Shown: positions 61,981 to 64,000 of the stretch, one piece after another | Position numbering within the stretch: position 1 is the first letter of the stretch | Layout of the letters: every line of letters begins with the position of its first letter | NCBI GenBank assembly: GCA_019359245.1 | Contig: JAHHHR010000007.1 | Coordinates: 1 to 64,000, forward strand | DNA: 64,000 nt | Source: Nostoc desertorum CM1-VF14 | GTDB taxonomy: Bacteria > Cyanobacteriota > Cyanobacteriia > Cyanobacteriales > Nostocaceae | Reading direction: 5' to 3' | Made by a program: the position numbers and the translations under genes | The notes under the pieces: generated by a model | What the model was told of the DNA's origin: nothing | Seen by the model: the letters and a program-made list of their open reading frames with translations, nothing else | Database searches by the model: none

Positions 61981-64000
61981 TTAATTTAGCTTAAAGTACA
62001 AGCTAGAGCCGATTAATGCATCTACCGAGTTGCTATCAAGTGGCCGAGAGAAAATATATCCTTGTGCGTGCTTGCATTTTTTAATTTGAAGCTGTGTTAA
62101 TTGCTCTATTGTTTCTATACCCTCGGCTATTACATCTATGTTAAGACTTTGTGCTAAGGAAATTATCGCCTGAACAATTTCCAAGTTTTCTCCATTAGCA
62201 CCAATGTTGAGAACAAATGAACGATCAATCTTCAATGCACTAAAGGGAAAGTGGTGCAAGTAACTCAAGGATGAATAACCTGTACCAAAATCATCTAGAT
62301 GTAACTGAATATTCATCTGTTGTAATTCCAAAAGCATAGCAGTAGCTGAGTCAGAATTTTTCATCAGTACGGTTTCAGTAATCTCCAACTTTAAACTGCT
62401 GCCTTCTAGACCAGAATCGAGCAGAATTTGGCGAATTTCCTCAATCAAATTGGGATGGAAAAACTGTTTACTAGAAATATTGACACTGATGCTTAAGGGT
62501 GGGTTAGTAGGAAATTTCAATTGCCAAGCCCGCATCTGACGACAAGCTTCGCATAACACCCAATAACCAATCGGCACAATCAGCCCAGTTTCTTCTGCTA
62601 AGGGAATAAATTTTTCTGGAGAGATAATTCCGTGTTCAGGATGTTGCCAGCGCACAAGAGCCTCAAAGCCAATAATTTGATAAGTTTCTAACGAGACAAT
62701 TGGCTGATAGTAAACCTGAAATTCTTGGCGTTCAATTGCCCGTCGTAAATCCATTTCTAACTGTAATAACTGGGCAGCTTGAGTGTACATACTAAAATCA
62801 AATATTTCATAGCGTGCTTTTCCTAATGCTTTCGCACGGTACATTGCAATGTCAGCGTCACGGATGAGTTCTTCTGACAGATTATAAGTGCTTGTGCCTA
62901 AAGCGATACCAATACTTACAGTAGTAATTACTTCATTTCCACCAAGATTAAAAGCTCCTGTCAAAGCTACATTTATTCTGTTCGCTACATTTTTTACATC
63001 ATTTAAATCTTTGATATCATCTAATAGGATTGTGAACTCATCTCCACCTAAACGGGCAACTGTATCTCCTGCACGGAGGCACCTTTCTAATCTGCGTGCC
63101 AGTGCCTTTAGCAATTGATCCCCAATTATATGACCAAGGCTATCGTTGATAACTTTAAAGCGATCCACATCTAAAAACAGGACAGCGAATCTGTAGTCTG
63201 AATGACGTTTTGTTAGCGCCAGCGCCTGCTCCAATCTTTCGACAAATAAAGCACGGTTTGGCAATCCAGTTAGTGAATCGTGAAAAACATCATGAATTAA
63301 TTGTGCTTCGGTTTGTTTTTGCTCCGTAATATTCAACACCGTACCAATGAAGCGGAGCGGTTTTCCGTTTGCATCAAAGTAGGCTTGCCCTTTCGCCCTC
63401 AACCAGCGTTCAACTTTATCCTGAATGCCGATCGTTCGATACTCAGTGTCATAAGAGCCACCTGATGCTGGGTTAAACGCCTCTTGAATAATTTCCTGAA
63501 GACGATCGCGATCATCGGGATGTAAGCCCTCAAAAAACGTTTCTACACTACTCTCGGCATCGGGTGGTAGCCCAAACATGGCTTTGCAGCCAGTATCCCA
63601 TTTCAATTCTCCTGTAACTAGATTCCAATCCCAGGTTCCCAATTGAGCAGAGGCGATCGCCATCCGCAAACGGTCTTCATTCTCCCGCAGCGCTATCTCA
63701 GACTGTTTGCGATCGCTAATATCCTTGAACAGGACGGCCACTTTGCGCCTCTCTGGCTCCTCAATGCGAAACGCATAAACTTCAAACCAGCGATTCATCG
63801 CCTCAGAGCCATTTTCAAAACGAACGGGTTCACCCGTTAGAGCCACTCTGCCATAAGTCTGAAACCAAAATTCTTCCATATTGGGAACGAGTTGGCGTAA
63901 CGTTTTACCCTCTGCCTGTTGGAGTCCGGTTTGTTGCTCAAATGCAGGGTTAATTTCTAGGAAGCGATAATCAATCGGCGTATTGTTTGCATCAAACAAC
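61981..64000 (-). CDS. PAS-GGDEF-EAL cyclic-di-GMP signalling protein (partial)
   Basis: The 3' 672 codons of a larger gene whose start lies beyond the right edge. In order: a PAS domain cut by the edge (LEINPAFEQQTGL), a second PAS/PAC (GTWDWNLVTGELKW...FIGTVLNITEQKQ), GGDEF (DSLTGLPNRALFVERL, active site RLGGDEFTILLDD) and EAL (GFEALVRWQHP, NISSKQFF, ITETVLM, LDDFGTGYSSL, DVIAEGIET). Both catalytic motifs are intact, so it may make and break cyclic-di-GMP under control of the PAS sensors. Exopolysaccharide control is a usual target. Confidence 0.93.
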   Translation of the reverse strand, partial: LFDANNTPIDYRFLEINPAFEQQTGLQQAEGKTLRQLVPNMEEFWFQTYGRVALTGEPVRFENGSEAMNRWFEVYAFRIEEPERRKVAVLFKDISDRKQSEIALRENEDRLRMAIASAQLGTWDWNLVTGELKWDTGCKAMFGLPPDAESSVETFFEGLHPDDRDRLQEIIQEAFNPASGGSYDTEYRTIGIQDKVERWLRAKGQAYFDANGKPLRFIGTVLNITEQKQTEAQLIHDVFHDSLTGLPNRALFVERLEQALALTKRHSDYRFAVLFLDVDRFKVINDSLGHIIGDQLLKALARRLERCLRAGDTVARLGGDEFTILLDDIKDLNDVKNVANRINVALTGAFNLGGNEVITTVSIGIALGTSTYNLSEELIRDADIAMYRAKALGKARYEIFDFSMYTQAAQLLQLEMDLRRAIERQEFQVYYQPIVSLETYQIIGFEALVRWQHPEHGIISPEKFIPLAEETGLIVPIGYWVLCEACRQMRAWQLKFPTNPPLSISVNISSKQFFHPNLIEEIRQILLDSGLEGSSLKLEITETVLMKNSDSATAMLLELQQMNIQLHLDDFGTGYSSLSYLHHFPFSALKIDRSFVLNIGANGENLEIVQAIISLAQSLNIDVIAEGIETIEQLTQLQIKKCKHAQGYIFSRPLDSNSVDALIGSSLYFKLN

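Noticed and set aside
1..64000. tRNA, rRNA or an intact insertion sequence
   Set aside because: No tRNA-like T-loop/acceptor pairing, rRNA core sequence, or transposase frame with terminal inverted repeats was noticed on either strand; a covariance search would be needed to be certain.

Overview
The window comes from a filamentous, heterocyst-forming cyanobacterium of the Nostoc/Anabaena group. This rests on several things seen together: many copies of the HIP1 octamer GCGATCGC on both strands, short heptamer tandem repeats between genes, an NblS/Hik33 light- and stress-sensing kinase, XisH/XisI-type proteins, a DevBCA-type exporter, a pyruvate:ferredoxin oxidoreductase (NifJ), a type 2 isopentenyl-diphosphate isomerase, and several paralogues typical of large Nostoc genomes. 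No rRNA, tRNA, CRISPR array or intact insertion sequence was seen.

Layout. 1-4.3 kb: a 5'-truncated xisH with an intact xisI, the nblS kinase gene, a RelN/RelE-type toxin-antitoxin pair and a small zinc-ribbon membrane protein. 4.4-7.4 kb: an unusual three-gene operon made of a PD-(D/E)xK (HsdR-N-like) nuclease domain fused to a ParA ATPase, a ParB-like coiled-coil protein, and a winged-helix protein anchored in the membrane by its C-terminus. It has a CRP-type site at the promoter and a possible internal start that would release ParA alone. 7.5-13.2 kb: a lone family 2 glycosyltransferase, then housekeeping genes fni, sppA and an M20 amidohydrolase. 13.2-20.6 kb: nifJ, whose reading frame carries four in-frame repeat-derived insertions; a secreted seven-repeat FG-GAP/RTX protein; and downstream of that a decayed 136-bp copy of the nifJ 3' region. 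A roughly 20-bp degenerate tandem array lies between nifJ and the FG-GAP gene.

20.9-26.3 kb: a small membrane protein, then a tetR - devB - DUF2834 - devC - devA unit that probably exports a lipid or envelope component. 26.5-42.6 kb: a Tat-exported GH10 xylanase-like enzyme, then a twelve-gene codirectional exopolysaccharide cluster on the minus strand: Wzz/BY-kinase at the promoter end, several glycosyltransferases, a Wzx flippase, a Wzy-like polymerase/ligase, a methyltransferase, and a WecG/TagA transferase at the distal end with a strong hairpin after it. No polyisoprenyl-phosphate priming transferase or outer-membrane polysaccharide exporter is present, so those must be encoded elsewhere.

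42.6-64 kb: a long sparse region, a small secreted protein and a decayed RibD-type deaminase; the complete glycine cleavage set gcvT-gcvH-gcvP; a lumenal or periplasmic pentapeptide protein; a STAND-type TPR protein that has lost its P-loop segment; a signalling and envelope group (Ser/Thr kinase with an outer MORN domain, a secreted MORN copy, a basic secreted protein, an L,D-transpeptidase, an FHA-flavoprotein fusion and an FHA-zinc ribbon protein); endonuclease V; a cyanobacterial hypothetical; and the 3' part of a PAS-GGDEF-EAL cyclic-di-GMP enzyme that runs off the window end.

All family assignments come from reading motifs by eye; no database search was run.
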